64,000 nt of DNA from Microbacterium paraoxydans (GCF_018224615.1 NZ_JAGTUK010000001.1:62001-126000); one strand, 5' to 3'; shown: positions 1 to 9,053, counted from the first letter of the stretch. Numbers and translations are program-made. The notes: generated by a model from the letters alone, not told the origin.

Positions 1-152
1 TGGTGCACGCGCACGTAGGCGCCGTTCACCCCCAGCTCGTCGGCGCCCTCCGCGATCTCGATCGTCTGCTTCAGCATGTCGCCCGCGGTGCGGGTCGCCG
101 AGCCGGGCACGTCTGCGTAGTGCCCGAAGGAGAGGAATCCGAAAGCCTTCAT
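1..152 (-). CDS. LLM-class flavin-dependent oxidoreductase, N-terminal fragment
   Basis: Only the first 50 residues lie in the window. They begin MKAFGFLSFGHYAD and continue with a helix rich in E/D/G (IEIAEGADELGVNGAYVRVH), which resembles the first beta strand and helix of luciferase-like monooxygenases that use reduced flavin. The ATG at 152 follows the stop of the methyltransferase gene by 28 bp on the same strand, so the two may be co-transcribed. No strong ribosome binding site is visible. The substrate cannot be told from this fragment, and the rest of the gene lies outside the window. Confidence 0.7.
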   Translation of the reverse strand, partial: MKAFGFLSFGHYADVPGSATRTAGDMLKQTIEIAEGADELGVNGAYVRVH

Positions 153-180
153 GATGTATTCGAACGCATGGAAGCGTCGA

Positions 181-1680
181 CTATTCCCCCGGCGTCAGGA
201 AACCGTCGCGCACGAGGGAGCGGATCTTCGGCTCCAGGTCCGCCCACAGGTCGGCGAGCGGCACGTCGAACAGGTCGGCCAGCGCGCCGACGATCTGCGC
301 CACGGTGAGCTCCCCGTCGCACGCGCCGACGAACCCGGCGAGCGCGCTGTCGACGCTCACGGTGCGCGCGAAGCCGCCGCCCTGACGCAGCTCGATCACA
401 CTGGGGTCGTCGTCGCCCGGCATCAGGTGCCTGGCCTCGGTCACATCCGGCGCCACCACCAGGGTCGAGGGCAGCCCGCCCGCGAGCGCGTCGTGCGCCG
501 CGAGCCCGGCCGCGAGCGCCGCCCCCACGTTCGACACCTGCTGCCCGAGCCGCTCCACCCGCCGCAGGGGTTCACCGTCGCCGCGCCGCAGCAGCACGTA
601 GCCGAACCCGACCGCCGTCACGCCGCGCGCGGCGAAGTCGTCGAGCCACGCGGTGAGCAGCGGCACGAACGCGGCGTCGCGGGGCGTGGTGCCGCCGTCG
701 CGGATCCACAGCTCCGCGTACGCCAGGGGCGACAGCTCCTCCCGCTCGATCACCCACAGGTCGAGGTCGGCGGGCACCCACGCCTCGAGCCGCGCGAGCC
801 CGGTGACGCCCGTGCGCGACTCCCAGTTGCCGAGCAGCTGCGCGATGCCGCCGCGCGTGAGGTGGGCGGGTGCCGTGCGGACGAACCGCTCGACCAGCGC
901 GTCGCCCACCAGGCCGCCGTCGCGATATTCGTACGCGGGCACGCCCTCGGTGCGCGGAGTGATCACGAAGGGCGGGTTCGACACGATCAGGTCGAACGCC
1001 TCGCCCGCGACGGGCTCGAACATGCTGCCGAGCCGGAAGTCGATGTTGGTCACGCCGTTGAGCTGCGCGTTGAGCTCCGCGTATGCCAGGGCGCGACGGG
1101 AGATGTCGGTCGCGACCACCGTGCCGGCGCGGCGGGCGACCAGCAGCGCCTGGATGCCGCAGCCGGTGCCGAGGTCGAGGGCGCGCTCCACCTGCACGGG
1201 CACCACGGTCTCGGCGAGCGTGCGCGAGGCCCCGCCCACACCCAGCACGTGGTCGGCGGGCAGGGGTCCGTCGAGCGCCACCTCGTCGAGGTCGCTCGCG
1301 ATCCACCACTCGCCCACGCCGTCCGCGTCCACGAACGACTGCGGACGCAGCAGTGCCGTCGGGACCACCGTGCCGTTCTCGACACGCGCGAGCCCGAGCT
1401 CGACCAGCCCGTCCACGCCGAGGGCGGGGAGCGCCGGGGCGACGACCGCCTCCGGTTGCGGAAGGCCGAGCACGAACAGGCGTCCGAGGGTCGCGAGCAC
1501 GCCGTCGTCGTCGGCGATCGCACGGAGGATCGGCTCGCGCATCCCGCGGCCCAGCGCGTCGTCGGCCTCCGCGCCCCACAGCTGCCGCAGCGGCTCGGAG
1601 CGGAGGTCGGCGGCGTCGAGGTCGGCGGCGAGGCGGGCGCTGCGGACGGGGTCGGGAACGGGTGCGGGGGCGTCGGACAC
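181..1680 (-). CDS. Class I SAM-dependent methyltransferase with N-terminal extension
   Basis: A 499-residue protein. The central part has the SAM-binding motif I DLGTGCG (about residues 169-175), an acidic end to the next strand (VVATDIS) and the NPPF motif (about 235-238) found in enzymes that methylate exocyclic amino groups of RNA, DNA or glutamine. About 165 residues precede this domain, as in actinobacterial DUF7059-type methyltransferases. About 200 residues follow it and are not recognised. A TAGAGT -10 hexamer (1693-1688) ends 7 nt before the GTG at 1680, which suggests a leaderless mRNA starting there. An in-frame GTG at 1689 overlaps that hexamer and is less likely. The substrate is unknown. 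Confidence 0.85.
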   Translation of the reverse strand: MSDAPAPVPDPVRSARLAADLDAADLRSEPLRQLWGAEADDALGRGMREPILRAIADDDGVLATLGRLFVLGLPQPEAVVAPALPALGVDGLVELGLARVENGTVVPTALLRPQSFVDADGVGEWWIASDLDEVALDGPLPADHVLGVGGASRTLAETVVPVQVERALDLGTGCGIQALLVARRAGTVVATDISRRALAYAELNAQLNGVTNIDFRLGSMFEPVAGEAFDLIVSNPPFVITPRTEGVPAYEYRDGGLVGDALVERFVRTAPAHLTRGGIAQLLGNWESRTGVTGLARLEAWVPADLDLWVIEREELSPLAYAELWIRDGGTTPRDAAFVPLLTAWLDDFAARGVTAVGFGYVLLRRGDGEPLRRVERLGQQVSNVGAALAAGLAAHDALAGGLPSTLVVAPDVTEARHLMPGDDDPSVIELRQGGGFARTVSVDSALAGFVGACDGELTVAQIVGALADLFDVPLADLWADLEPKIRSLVRDGFLTPGE

Positions 1681-1726
1681 GGCCGTCACTCTACGCGTCT
1701 TCAGGGTTCTCCTTCCTCGCGCCTCC

Positions 1727-1732
1727 TAGAAT
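1727..1732 (+). promoter_or_regulatory. -10 element for the DUF6049-murJ operon
   Basis: TAGAAT matches the actinobacterial TANNNT -10 hexamer and lies about 54 bp before the ATG at 1786, which has its own GAGGA-type ribosome binding site. No convincing -35 is seen. The divergent methyltransferase promoter is about 35 bp away. Confidence 0.5.
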
Positions 1733-1785
1733 CGCAAGGTCAGTACTCACGATCCGCCCCTCCCCGGCGTTCGAGGAAGACCTTC

Positions 1786-3975
1786 ATGACCGCGATCACC
1801 CCCCACACGGGCCTCCGTGTGCGCCTGCGACGGCTGGCGGCGGCGGTGATCGCCGCCTCCGCGTGCACGCTGGCGGTCCCCGGTGTCGCGTCCGCTGCGG
1901 ACCAGCCGTCCGGAGACGACCGCACGGTCGAGCTGCACGTGTCCGCGGGACTGCGCGGTGTGGTCGCGCCCGGCACCTCCACGTCGGCGGTCGTCACGAT
2001 CGACAACGGCACCGAGACCGAGCTGAGCGCCGGTCGGGTCGAGATCGAGCTCGGCAGCACCCCTCTCCCGACCGCCGAGGCCGTGAGCGACTGGCTCGAC
2101 GACGGTGAGACGGAGGGCGCGTTCGTCTCGCTCGGCGACGAGGCGTCGAAGACCGCGGATCCCGACGGCATCGCCACGACCACGGTGTTCGTGCCGCAGG
2201 AGACCATCGAGGCCCTGGCCCCCGGGGTGTACCCGCTGCGGGCGGCTCTGAGCGGTGCGCGCACGGGCGACACGGACGGCGAGCGCGCGACCACGTGGGA
2301 CACCACGGCCACGAGTGTGCTGGTGGTGTCCGATCCCACGGCCAGCCCGGTCGGCGTGCTCGTGCCCATCACGGCGACTCCCGCCGGCGGCGCGCTGCTC
2401 ACGGCGGACGAGCTCACGACGCTGACCGCGCCGGAGGGGGCGCTCACAGCGCAGCTCGACGGGGTGTCCGGCACCACGGCCGTGCTCGCGATCGACCCCG
2501 CGATCCTGGCGTCGATCCGCGCGCTCGGCACCGCGGCGCCCGAGTCCGCACGGGAGTGGCTGACGCGTCTCGACGAGCTGCCCAACGCCCGGTTCGCGCT
2601 GCAGTTCGGCGATGCCGATCTCACGGTGCAGGCGCAGACGGGCCTCGCGGCGCCGTTGGCTCCGCTGCCGTTCACTGCTCTGCTCGATCCTGCCGACTTC
2701 CCCCCGCAGTCGGCCACCACCGAACCCCCGTCCGCGCCGGGCTCGGCGAGCCCGACTCCGGGCAGCACGAACGCCCCCGCCCTGCCCGACGACGCGACGC
2801 TCACGGAGGTCGACGGCGCGCTCCCCCGCGTCGTGTGGCCCGAGCAGGATCTGACCCAGGCCGACGTCACGGCGTTCGCGGGGTACCTCGGCCAGAGCAC
2901 CACTACGGTCGTGTCGTCCGCGACGCTCGGCGGGCCCACCGCGGCGCACGCCACCGCGGGCGGCCTCGACCTCCTGGTGACGGATGCCGCGACGTCCGCG
3001 GCGCTCTCGGGTGCTGCGGGGGCCGCGGACCCGGTGGTGCGTCAGCGCCTGCTCGCCGAGGCGTCCGCGCAGCTGTTCCTGGCGCAGGGGGCCACGGGCG
3101 GCGCTCCCCTGCTGATCGGGCTGGACCGCGACGAGACCCGCACGGCCGATGCGCTGCGCGACGCGATCTCCGCCGCCGACTCGATCGGGTTCGAGCTCTC
3201 CACGGTCCGCGCCACCGCGCCGGTGGCGGTCGCGCTGCCGGAGGCGGCGGCCACCTCGCGCTCGACCGACCTGGTGAACCTGCTCACCGACGAACAGTCG
3301 CTCACGGCGTTCTCCACGATCCTGAGCGAGCCAGGGGTGCTGCTCTCCCCCGAGCGCATGCGCATCCTCCGCACGATCGCGGTGGGGTCGTCCGACGCCG
3401 AGTTCGCCGAGAAGGTCGCCGCCCATCGCGCCCGCACCACCACGACGCTGTCGAGCGTGAGCATCCCGCCGTCGAGCACCATCCAGCTCCTCACCGCGAA
3501 CGCCGACCTCCCGATCGCGGTGCGCAACGACCTTCCGTGGCCCGTGACCGTGCGGCTCTCGGCGTCTCCGAGCGACCCTCGCCTCGAGGTGAAGCCCGTG
3601 ATCGAGACGGTCGTGCAGCCCCAGTCGAGCACCCGGGTCAAGGTGCCCGTGTCGGCGCGGGTCGGCAGCGGTGAGCTCGACCTGCGTCTGAGCCTGTCCA
3701 GCCCCACGGGCGTGCCGATCCAGTCGGAGCAGTCGGTGCGGGTGGCGGTGCGCGCGGAGTGGGAGACGATCGGGCTCGTGGTGTTCGGCGGACTGGCGGT
3801 GCTGCTCATCGCGCTCGGCGTGGTGCGCACGGTGCGCCGCAAGCGCCGCGAGGCCGTCGAGGCGCAGGCCGTGGAGGCCGCGGTCGACGAGCTGATCGAG
3901 GAGAAGGAGGCCGAGGCTGCGGCGCAGGAGCGCGCCCTCGACCGCGACACCCCGCCGACGAAGGAGAACCCGTGA
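1786..3975 (+). CDS. DUF6049 family secreted membrane-anchored protein
   Basis: A 729-residue protein that starts with a signal peptide (RLRRLAAAVIAASACTLA... cleaved near ASAA-D). It continues as a large extracytoplasmic region with beta-rich segments and a Pro/Ser/Thr-rich linker (about residues 305-330). It ends with one membrane helix (IGLVVFGGLAVLLIALGVV) and a charged cytoplasmic tail. This architecture and the position immediately before murJ are those of actinobacterial DUF6049 proteins. A role in envelope assembly is inferred from that conserved pairing. The ATG follows a GAGGAAG ribosome binding site. The reading frame is open further upstream, but it crosses the promoter. The stop overlaps the murJ start (GTGA). 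Confidence 0.85.
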   Translation: MTAITPHTGLRVRLRRLAAAVIAASACTLAVPGVASAADQPSGDDRTVELHVSAGLRGVVAPGTSTSAVVTIDNGTETELSAGRVEIELGSTPLPTAEAVSDWLDDGETEGAFVSLGDEASKTADPDGIATTTVFVPQETIEALAPGVYPLRAALSGARTGDTDGERATTWDTTATSVLVVSDPTASPVGVLVPITATPAGGALLTADELTTLTAPEGALTAQLDGVSGTTAVLAIDPAILASIRALGTAAPESAREWLTRLDELPNARFALQFGDADLTVQAQTGLAAPLAPLPFTALLDPADFPPQSATTEPPSAPGSASPTPGSTNAPALPDDATLTEVDGALPRVVWPEQDLTQADVTAFAGYLGQSTTTVVSSATLGGPTAAHATAGGLDLLVTDAATSAALSGAAGAADPVVRQRLLAEASAQLFLAQGATGGAPLLIGLDRDETRTADALRDAISAADSIGFELSTVRATAPVAVALPEAAATSRSTDLVNLLTDEQSLTAFSTILSEPGVLLSPERMRILRTIAVGSSDAEFAEKVAAHRARTTTTLSSVSIPPSSTIQLLTANADLPIAVRNDLPWPVTVRLSASPSDPRLEVKPVIETVVQPQSSTRVKVPVSARVGSGELDLRLSLSSPTGVPIQSEQSVRVAVRAEWETIGLVVFGGLAVLLIALGVVRTVRRKRREAVEAQAVEAAVDELIEEKEAEAAAQERALDRDTPPTKENP

Positions 3976-5588
3976 CGAGCCTCGGACGCGCGAGCGCCAT
4001 CATCGGTGCCGGCACCCTGGTCTCACGCCTGACGGGTCTGCTGCGCAGCATCGTGCTGGTCGGCGTGCTCGGTGCGGTCGGCTCCGAGGCAGCGGACGCC
4101 TTCACGTACGCCAACACCCTCCCCAACAGCGTCTTCTCGCTCATCTCCGTCGGTGTGCTGACGGCGGTGATCGTGCCGCAGATCGTGAAGGCCACGGCCG
4201 ATGCCGACGGCGGCAACGCGTTCATCTCGAAGCTGTTCACGCTGGGCACGGTGGTCCTGGTCGCGACGACGGCGGTGGCGACGATCGCCGCCCCGTGGCT
4301 GGTCGTGCTCGTGGCCGGACGCGCACCGCTGGAGGCGCAGGCCCTGGCGACCGCTCTCGCGTACTGGTGCCTCCCCCAGATCCTGTTCTACGGGCTCTAC
4401 GCGCTGCTGGGCGAAGCGCTCAACGCGCGCCGCATCTTCGGTCCGTTCACGTGGGCCCCGGTGATCAACAACATCGTGTCGATCGTCGGCTTCCTCATCC
4501 TGGGGGCCGTGTTCGCGCCGGTGCCGACGCAGGCCGAGGAATGGACGCCGTCCATGATCGCGGTGCTGGGCGGCACGGCCACGTTCGGCATCGCCCTGCA
4601 GGCGCTCGTGCTGCTGATCTTCTGGCGGCGCACCGGCCTCGCGCTGCGGCCCGACTTCCAGTGGCGCGGTGTGGGCCTGGGCGCGGTCGGCAAGCTCGCC
4701 GGCTGGACCTTCCTGATGGCGTTCGCGAGCCTCGCGGCCGGGATGCTGCAGGGCTTCATCGTGAGCGAGGCGTCTGGTTCCGGTGCCTCGGCGACGGTCA
4801 CCGCGAACGCCTGGCTCATCTTCATGCTCCCGTACTCCGTGATCGTGCTGTCGATCGGGACGCCATACTTCACGCAGATCAGCGAGCACGCCGCAGCCGG
4901 GCGCGACGCCGAGGTGCGGGCCGACATCTCGCGCAGCATCCGCACGCTGCTGTTCTTCATCGTGGCGGCGGTCGCGGCGGTCGCGGCGGCGGCGATCCCG
5001 GCGTCGCGCGTGTTCACGAGTTCCGCAGCCGACGCCGAGGCCGCCGCACTGGTGCTGCTCTGCTATCTCGTCAGCCTCATCCCGCTCACGCTTCTGTTCA
5101 TCGTGCAGCGCACGTTCTACGCCTACGACGACACGCGCACGCCGTTCTGGTTCACGATCTTCCAGTGCGTGCTCATCGTCGCGACGGCGCTGCTCGCGGG
5201 CGGGTTGTACCAGGCGGGTGTCATCCCGATCACGTCGCTCGCGGCCGCTGTCGCCCTGGGCCAGTCGGTGGCGAGCACCCTGCAGACGATCGTGGCGACC
5301 TGGCTCCTGCACCGCCGTCTGGGCGGCCTCGGGGTGCGCACGTGGGCGACGGCGATCGCCCGGTTCGCGGTGGCGGCGGTGCCGGCAGGGCTCGCCGGGT
5401 GGGGCGTGTTCCTGCTGATGGGCGGCGTGGACGGCTGGACCGCGTCCGACAAGATCCAGGGCGCCGTCGGCACCGCGATCATCGGCCTCGTCGTGGTGGC
5501 GGTGTACGTCGCAATCCTCGCCGTGCTGCGCGCCCCGGAGCTCAAGGCCGCGGGCGGACTCGTGCGCCGCTTCCTGCCCGGCCGCTGA
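3972..5588 (+). CDS. murJ: Lipid II flippase MurJ (MviN family)
   Basis: A 538-residue polytopic membrane protein of the MOP superfamily, expected to move lipid II across the cytoplasmic membrane for peptidoglycan synthesis. The N-terminus (RASAIIGAGTLVSRLTGLLR) is the typical MurJ signature, with the conserved arginines of the first helix, followed by about 13-14 hydrophobic segments. It lacks the long C-terminal pseudokinase/FHA extension seen in mycobacterial MviN. The GTG start overlaps the DUF6049 stop by 4 bp, which implies translational coupling. The order DUF6049-murJ-trxB-trxA is a common actinobacterial arrangement. Confidence 0.93.
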   Translation: MTSLGRASAIIGAGTLVSRLTGLLRSIVLVGVLGAVGSEAADAFTYANTLPNSVFSLISVGVLTAVIVPQIVKATADADGGNAFISKLFTLGTVVLVATTAVATIAAPWLVVLVAGRAPLEAQALATALAYWCLPQILFYGLYALLGEALNARRIFGPFTWAPVINNIVSIVGFLILGAVFAPVPTQAEEWTPSMIAVLGGTATFGIALQALVLLIFWRRTGLALRPDFQWRGVGLGAVGKLAGWTFLMAFASLAAGMLQGFIVSEASGSGASATVTANAWLIFMLPYSVIVLSIGTPYFTQISEHAAAGRDAEVRADISRSIRTLLFFIVAAVAAVAAAAIPASRVFTSSAADAEAAALVLLCYLVSLIPLTLLFIVQRTFYAYDDTRTPFWFTIFQCVLIVATALLAGGLYQAGVIPITSLAAAVALGQSVASTLQTIVATWLLHRRLGGLGVRTWATAIARFAVAAVPAGLAGWGVFLLMGGVDGWTASDKIQGAVGTAIIGLVVVAVYVAILAVLRAPELKAAGGLVRRFLPGR

Positions 5589-5611
5589 GCCCGGCGTGCA
5601 CCTCCCGGCCG

Positions 5612-5637
5612 GGAATGCCCCGCGGTTACCATGGGTT
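5612..5637 (+). promoter_or_regulatory. SigR/SigH-type promoter of trxB
   Basis: GGGAAT (GGAAT at 5612-5616), exactly 18 nt, then GTT at 5635-5637. This matches GGAAT-N18/19-GTT, the consensus for the thiol-oxidative-stress sigma factors SigR (Streptomyces) and SigH (mycobacteria), whose regulons include trxB and trxA. The element lies 50 bp upstream of the trxB ATG. A TACCAT hexamer (5627-5632) in the same stretch could serve a housekeeping sigma factor. Confidence 0.7.
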
Positions 5638-5686
5638 GAAGCAGTCGGACGTCTTTCGACGGCACCGCCTTTCTAACGGAGATCAC

Positions 5687-6661
5687 ATGCGTCAGGTCAT
5701 CATCATCGGCTCCGGCCCCGCCGGATTCACGGCTGCCATCTACGCCGCCAGGGCGAACCTGGAGCCGCTGCTCATCGCGAGCTCCGTCGAGGTCGGCGGC
5801 GAGCTCATGAACACGACCGAGGTGGAGAACTACCCCGGCTTCCCCGAGGGCATCCAGGGCCCCGAGCTGATGGCCAAGTTCCAGGAGCAGGCCGAGAAGT
5901 TCGGCACCGAGGTCCTGTACGACGACGTCACCGAGCTCGACGTGGCCGGCCCGGTCAAGAAGGTCACTCTCGGCTCGGGTGCCACGCACGAGGCGAAGAC
6001 CATCATCTACGCGACGGGTTCCGCCTACCGCAAGCTCGGTATCGAGGGCGAGGAGCGCCTGTCCGGCTTCGGTGTCTCCTGGTGCGCCACCTGCGATGGC
6101 TTCTTCTTCCGTCAGAAGACGATCGCGGTCGTCGGCGGCGGCGACTCGGCGATGGAGGAGGCCACCTTCCTCACGCGCTTCGCCGACAAGGTGTACGTCA
6201 TTCACCGCAAGGACTCGCTGCGCGCCTCGAAGATCATGCAGGAGCGGGCGTTCGCGAACGAGAAGATCGAGTTCGTGTGGAACAGCGAGGTCGTGGAGAT
6301 CCTCGGTGAGAACGCGGTGTCGGGCGTGCAGCTGCGCTCGACGGTCGACGGCTCGCTGCGCGATCTGCCGCTCGACGGTCTGTTCATCGCGATCGGCAAC
6401 GACCCGCGCACGCACCTGGTGCACGAGAAGCTCGAGCTCACGCCCGAGGGCACCATCTGGGTCGACGGCCGCTCCTCGCGCACGTCGGTTCCCGGTGTGT
6501 TCGCGGCGGGCGACGTGATCGACCCCACCTACCGTCAGGCCATCACGGCCGCGGGCACGGGCACGGTCGCGGCTCTCGACGCCGAGCACTTCCTGGCCGA
6601 CCTGGAAGACGCCTCCGTGGAGGTCCCGGCGGCGGAGGCGGCCGAGGTCATCACGGCCTGA
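5687..6661 (+). CDS. trxB: Thioredoxin-disulfide reductase
   Basis: A 324-residue NADPH-dependent flavoenzyme that reduces oxidised thioredoxin. The FAD-binding motif GSGPAG is at residues 8-13. The redox-active CATC pair (C133, C136) lies in SWCATCDG. The NADPH-binding motif GGGDSA is at about 150-155, and the C-terminal FAD motif AAGDV is present. Length and motif order match low-molecular-weight thioredoxin reductases. An AACGGAG ribosome binding site precedes the ATG. A SigR-like promoter upstream, and trxA immediately downstream, indicate the thiol-redox stress response. Confidence 0.97.
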   Translation: MRQVIIIGSGPAGFTAAIYAARANLEPLLIASSVEVGGELMNTTEVENYPGFPEGIQGPELMAKFQEQAEKFGTEVLYDDVTELDVAGPVKKVTLGSGATHEAKTIIYATGSAYRKLGIEGEERLSGFGVSWCATCDGFFFRQKTIAVVGGGDSAMEEATFLTRFADKVYVIHRKDSLRASKIMQERAFANEKIEFVWNSEVVEILGENAVSGVQLRSTVDGSLRDLPLDGLFIAIGNDPRTHLVHEKLELTPEGTIWVDGRSSRTSVPGVFAAGDVIDPTYRQAITAAGTGTVAALDAEHFLADLEDASVEVPAAEAAEVITA

Positions 6662-6670
6662 TCAGGGCCG

Positions 6671-6696
6671 GGAACACTTTTCCCTCGCCGGTTGTT
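6671..6696 (+). promoter_or_regulatory. SigR/SigH-type promoter of trxA
   Basis: GGAAC (6671-6675), 18 nt, GTT (6694-6696), in the trxB-trxA gap 35 bp before the trxA ATG. This fits the GGAAY-N18/19-GTT consensus and would give trxA its own redox-stress promoter in addition to read-through from trxB. Confidence 0.55.
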
Positions 6697-6730
6697 GTAG
6701 CAGGCGAACCTCGAACAAGGAGAAACTCTG

Positions 6731-7054
6731 ATGAGTGCAAAGGCGACGAGCCAGGCGACCTGGGAGCAGGACGTTCTGCAGGCCGATGGTCCCGTGCTGG
6801 TGGACTTCTGGGCCGAGTGGTGCGGTCCGTGTCGTATGGTCGCGCCGGTGCTGGACGAGATCCAGGCCGACAACCCCGACAAGATCACCATTCTCAAGCT
6901 CAACGTCGACGAGAACCCCGAGCTCGCGATGAAGTACCAGATCACGTCGATCCCGGCGATGAAGGTCTTCCAGGGCGGCGAGGTCAAGACGACGATCATC
7001 GGCGCGAAGCCGAAGTTCGCTCTCGAGAAGGACCTGGCCGACTTCATCGGCTGA
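6731..7054 (+). CDS. trxA: Thioredoxin
   Basis: A 107-residue single-domain thioredoxin with the classic active site WCGPC (W30, C31-C34), the cis-proline segment TSIPAM, and the F/W residues before the active site (VDFWAEW). It is the small dithiol donor reduced by the adjacent TrxB. A strong AAGGAG ribosome binding site lies 6-7 nt before the ATG. A textbook intrinsic terminator follows 16 bp after the stop, which closes the trxB-trxA unit. Confidence 0.97.
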   Translation: MSAKATSQATWEQDVLQADGPVLVDFWAEWCGPCRMVAPVLDEIQADNPDKITILKLNVDENPELAMKYQITSIPAMKVFQGGEVKTTIIGAKPKFALEKDLADFIG

Positions 7055-7070
7055 TCCCCACGACGACCAA

Positions 7071-7098
7071 GGGCCGCACCTCCGGGTGCGGCCCTTTT
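7071..7098 (+). terminator. Rho-independent terminator after trxA
   Basis: A perfect 10-bp GC-rich stem (gggccgcacc / ggtgcggccc) with a TCCG tetraloop, followed by TTTT. Confidence 0.92.
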
Positions 7099-7199
7099 CG
7101 CATGCCCCCTCGCCTGCCGACGCGAAATCTGCCGGCCTGTCGCGAACTCCTCGAATCGTGCCGGCCACGACGGGTCGTACGGCACGCGGAGCATCGGCG

Positions 7200-7535
7200 T
7201 CAGGAGGCGTCGGCGATGCGCGGATCCCATCGGCGATGGCGCTGCTGCTCGTCCAGCAGCCCCCACACCGCGGGCGTGAGCTCCGGGTACTCGAGGGCGA
7301 TCTGCCGCAGCACGCGGTAGTGTCGCGCGGCGTTGGGCCGGACACCGTCGTTCGCGGCGATGTTGTCGGCGCGCAGCAGGTAGACGACGAGCTCGTCGAC
7401 GCTGGGCAGTTCCTCCATGAACTCCCACGGGTCTTCCCCGCCCAGCAGCCGCTCCTGGATCAGCACCGCGAGTTCGTCGGCCGCTTCGGCACGCAGCACT
7501 TCCAGGCTGGCGCGGCGGGGGACGGACTCGGTCAT
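7200..7535 (-). CDS. Small hypothetical protein
   Basis: A 111-residue acidic soluble protein, MTESVPRRASLEVLRAEAAD..., rich in Leu/Glu/Arg and mostly helical by appearance. No signal peptide, membrane segment or catalytic motif is seen and I do not recognise the family. A TAGGCT -10 hexamer (7547-7542) ends 6 nt before the ATG, so the gene is probably transcribed as a leaderless mRNA from its own promoter. The TAG of that hexamer is also the stop codon of the upstream sugar porter gene. It is convergent with trxA. Confidence 0.75.
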   Translation of the reverse strand: MTESVPRRASLEVLRAEAADELAVLIQERLLGGEDPWEFMEELPSVDELVVYLLRADNIAANDGVRPNAARHYRVLRQIALEYPELTPAVWGLLDEQQRHRRWDPRIADAS

Positions 7536-7544
7536 CCGTCCAGC

Positions 7545-8993
7545 CTACGCGCGTGCAGGACCCCGGCGGCGCTCGACCTTCGCATCCTCGGTCATGTCCT
7601 CGAGCTCGCGGCCCTTGGTCTCGGGCACTTTGAAGAACACGAAGAAGAACGACAGCAGGGCGAAGAAGGCGTAGAAGCCGTAGGCGAACGTGAGGCCGAT
7701 CTCCGCGAACGCGGGGAACGTCGTGGAGATGAAGAAGTTGGCCACCCACTGCGCGGCGGCGGCGACGGCGAGGGCGCCGGCGCGGATGGAGTTCGGGAAG
7801 ATCTCGCCGAGCAGCACCCACACGAGCGGTCCCCAGCTGGCGCCGAAGAACACGACGAAGCCGTTCGCGCAGATGAGTGCGACGGTGGCCCACGGGTCGG
7901 GAAGCGTGGCGGTGCCCTGAGCGTCGAGGGTGCCGAACGAGAAGGCCAGCGCCATGAGGCCGAGGGTCACCGTCATGCCGACGGAGCCGACCAGGAGCAT
8001 GATGCGCCGCCCGACCTTGTCGACCAGGAGGATTGCGACGATCGTGACGACGATGTTGGTGACCGAGGTGATGACCGACGTGAGCAGGGCGCTGGATTCG
8101 TCGAATCCGACCGACTGCCACAGTGTCGTGGAGTAGTAGAAGATGACGTTGATGCCGACGAACTGCTGGAAGACCGACAGCAGGATGCCGATCCAGACGA
8201 TCGGCTTGAGCCCGAACCGATGCCCGCGCAGATCGCGCAGCGACTCGGAGCGCTCGGTGTCGATCGTGCCCGTGATCTCTTTGATCTTCGCGGCGGTATC
8301 GACCGTGCCGGTCACGGTTTGCAGCACTTCGGCAGCGCGTTCGGTGTCCCCTCGGCGCACGAGGTAGCGCGGCGATTCGGGTAGCCGGAGGGACACGAGG
8401 CCGTAGACGAGCGCGGGGATCGCAGCGACCATGAACATCCAGCGCCAGGCGGTGAGGCCCCAGAGCGGCTGGTCGGCTTCTCCCGCGATCCCGGCGAGCA
8501 GCGCGTCCGACAGCAGCGCCGCGAAGATACCCGTGACGATCGCGAGCTGTTGCAGCGATCCGAGTCGTCCGCGGATCGCTGCGGGCGAGACTTCTGCGAT
8601 GTACGCCGGGGCGATGACGGAGGCGGCGCCCACGCCGAGTCCGCCGATCACGCGCCAGATGATGAGGTCGACCACGCTGAAGGCGAGGCCCGACCCGATC
8701 GCCGAGACGAAGAACATGGCGGCTGCCGCGACCATGACCGGGATGCGCCCGAACTTGTTCGACACCGGTCCCGCGAACCACGCACCGACGGCGCATCCGA
8801 TGAGGGCGGAGGACACGGCGAAGCCCTTGAGGCCGGTGCCGAGGTCGAATCCGGAGACGTCACCCGCGAGCGCGTCGACCGCACCGTTGATCACGGCCGT
8901 GTCGAAACCGAAGAGGAAGCCTCCCAGTGCTGCCGCGATACTCACCGCGATCACGCGGCGCTTGATGGTTGCTGCGTCCGCTGCTCTGGACAT
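7545..8993 (-). CDS. MFS sugar porter (XylE/GalP/IolT-like)
   Basis: A 482-residue transporter with 12 predicted membrane helices, probably a sugar:proton or polyol:proton symporter. Family signatures are visible: FGFDTAVINGA in helix 1, GGLGVGAASVIAPAYIAEVSPAAIRG after helix 4 (the PESPR-type porter motif), PESPRYL before the central loop, GINVIFYYS in helix 7 and PETKGRELE after helix 12. The substrate cannot be fixed from sequence alone. A TAGACT -10 hexamer (9029-9024) and a GGGGG-type ribosome binding site precede the ATG. Confidence 0.9.
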   Translation of the reverse strand: MSRAADAATIKRRVIAVSIAAALGGFLFGFDTAVINGAVDALAGDVSGFDLGTGLKGFAVSSALIGCAVGAWFAGPVSNKFGRIPVMVAAAAMFFVSAIGSGLAFSVVDLIIWRVIGGLGVGAASVIAPAYIAEVSPAAIRGRLGSLQQLAIVTGIFAALLSDALLAGIAGEADQPLWGLTAWRWMFMVAAIPALVYGLVSLRLPESPRYLVRRGDTERAAEVLQTVTGTVDTAAKIKEITGTIDTERSESLRDLRGHRFGLKPIVWIGILLSVFQQFVGINVIFYYSTTLWQSVGFDESSALLTSVITSVTNIVVTIVAILLVDKVGRRIMLLVGSVGMTVTLGLMALAFSFGTLDAQGTATLPDPWATVALICANGFVVFFGASWGPLVWVLLGEIFPNSIRAGALAVAAAAQWVANFFISTTFPAFAEIGLTFAYGFYAFFALLSFFFVFFKVPETKGRELEDMTEDAKVERRRGPARA

Positions 8994-9053
8994 GACCTAC
9001 CCCCGCATCGTCAAGATGACGCGAGTCTATGACACCGCCGGTCTCGCGCCGGG

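Noticed and set aside
151..1785. Upstream extension of the DUF6049 frame into a 1274-residue protein
   Set aside because: The extension is antisense to the methyltransferase, crosses two promoters and is low-complexity Arg/Gly/His sequence. The signal peptide and ribosome binding site fix the start at 1786.
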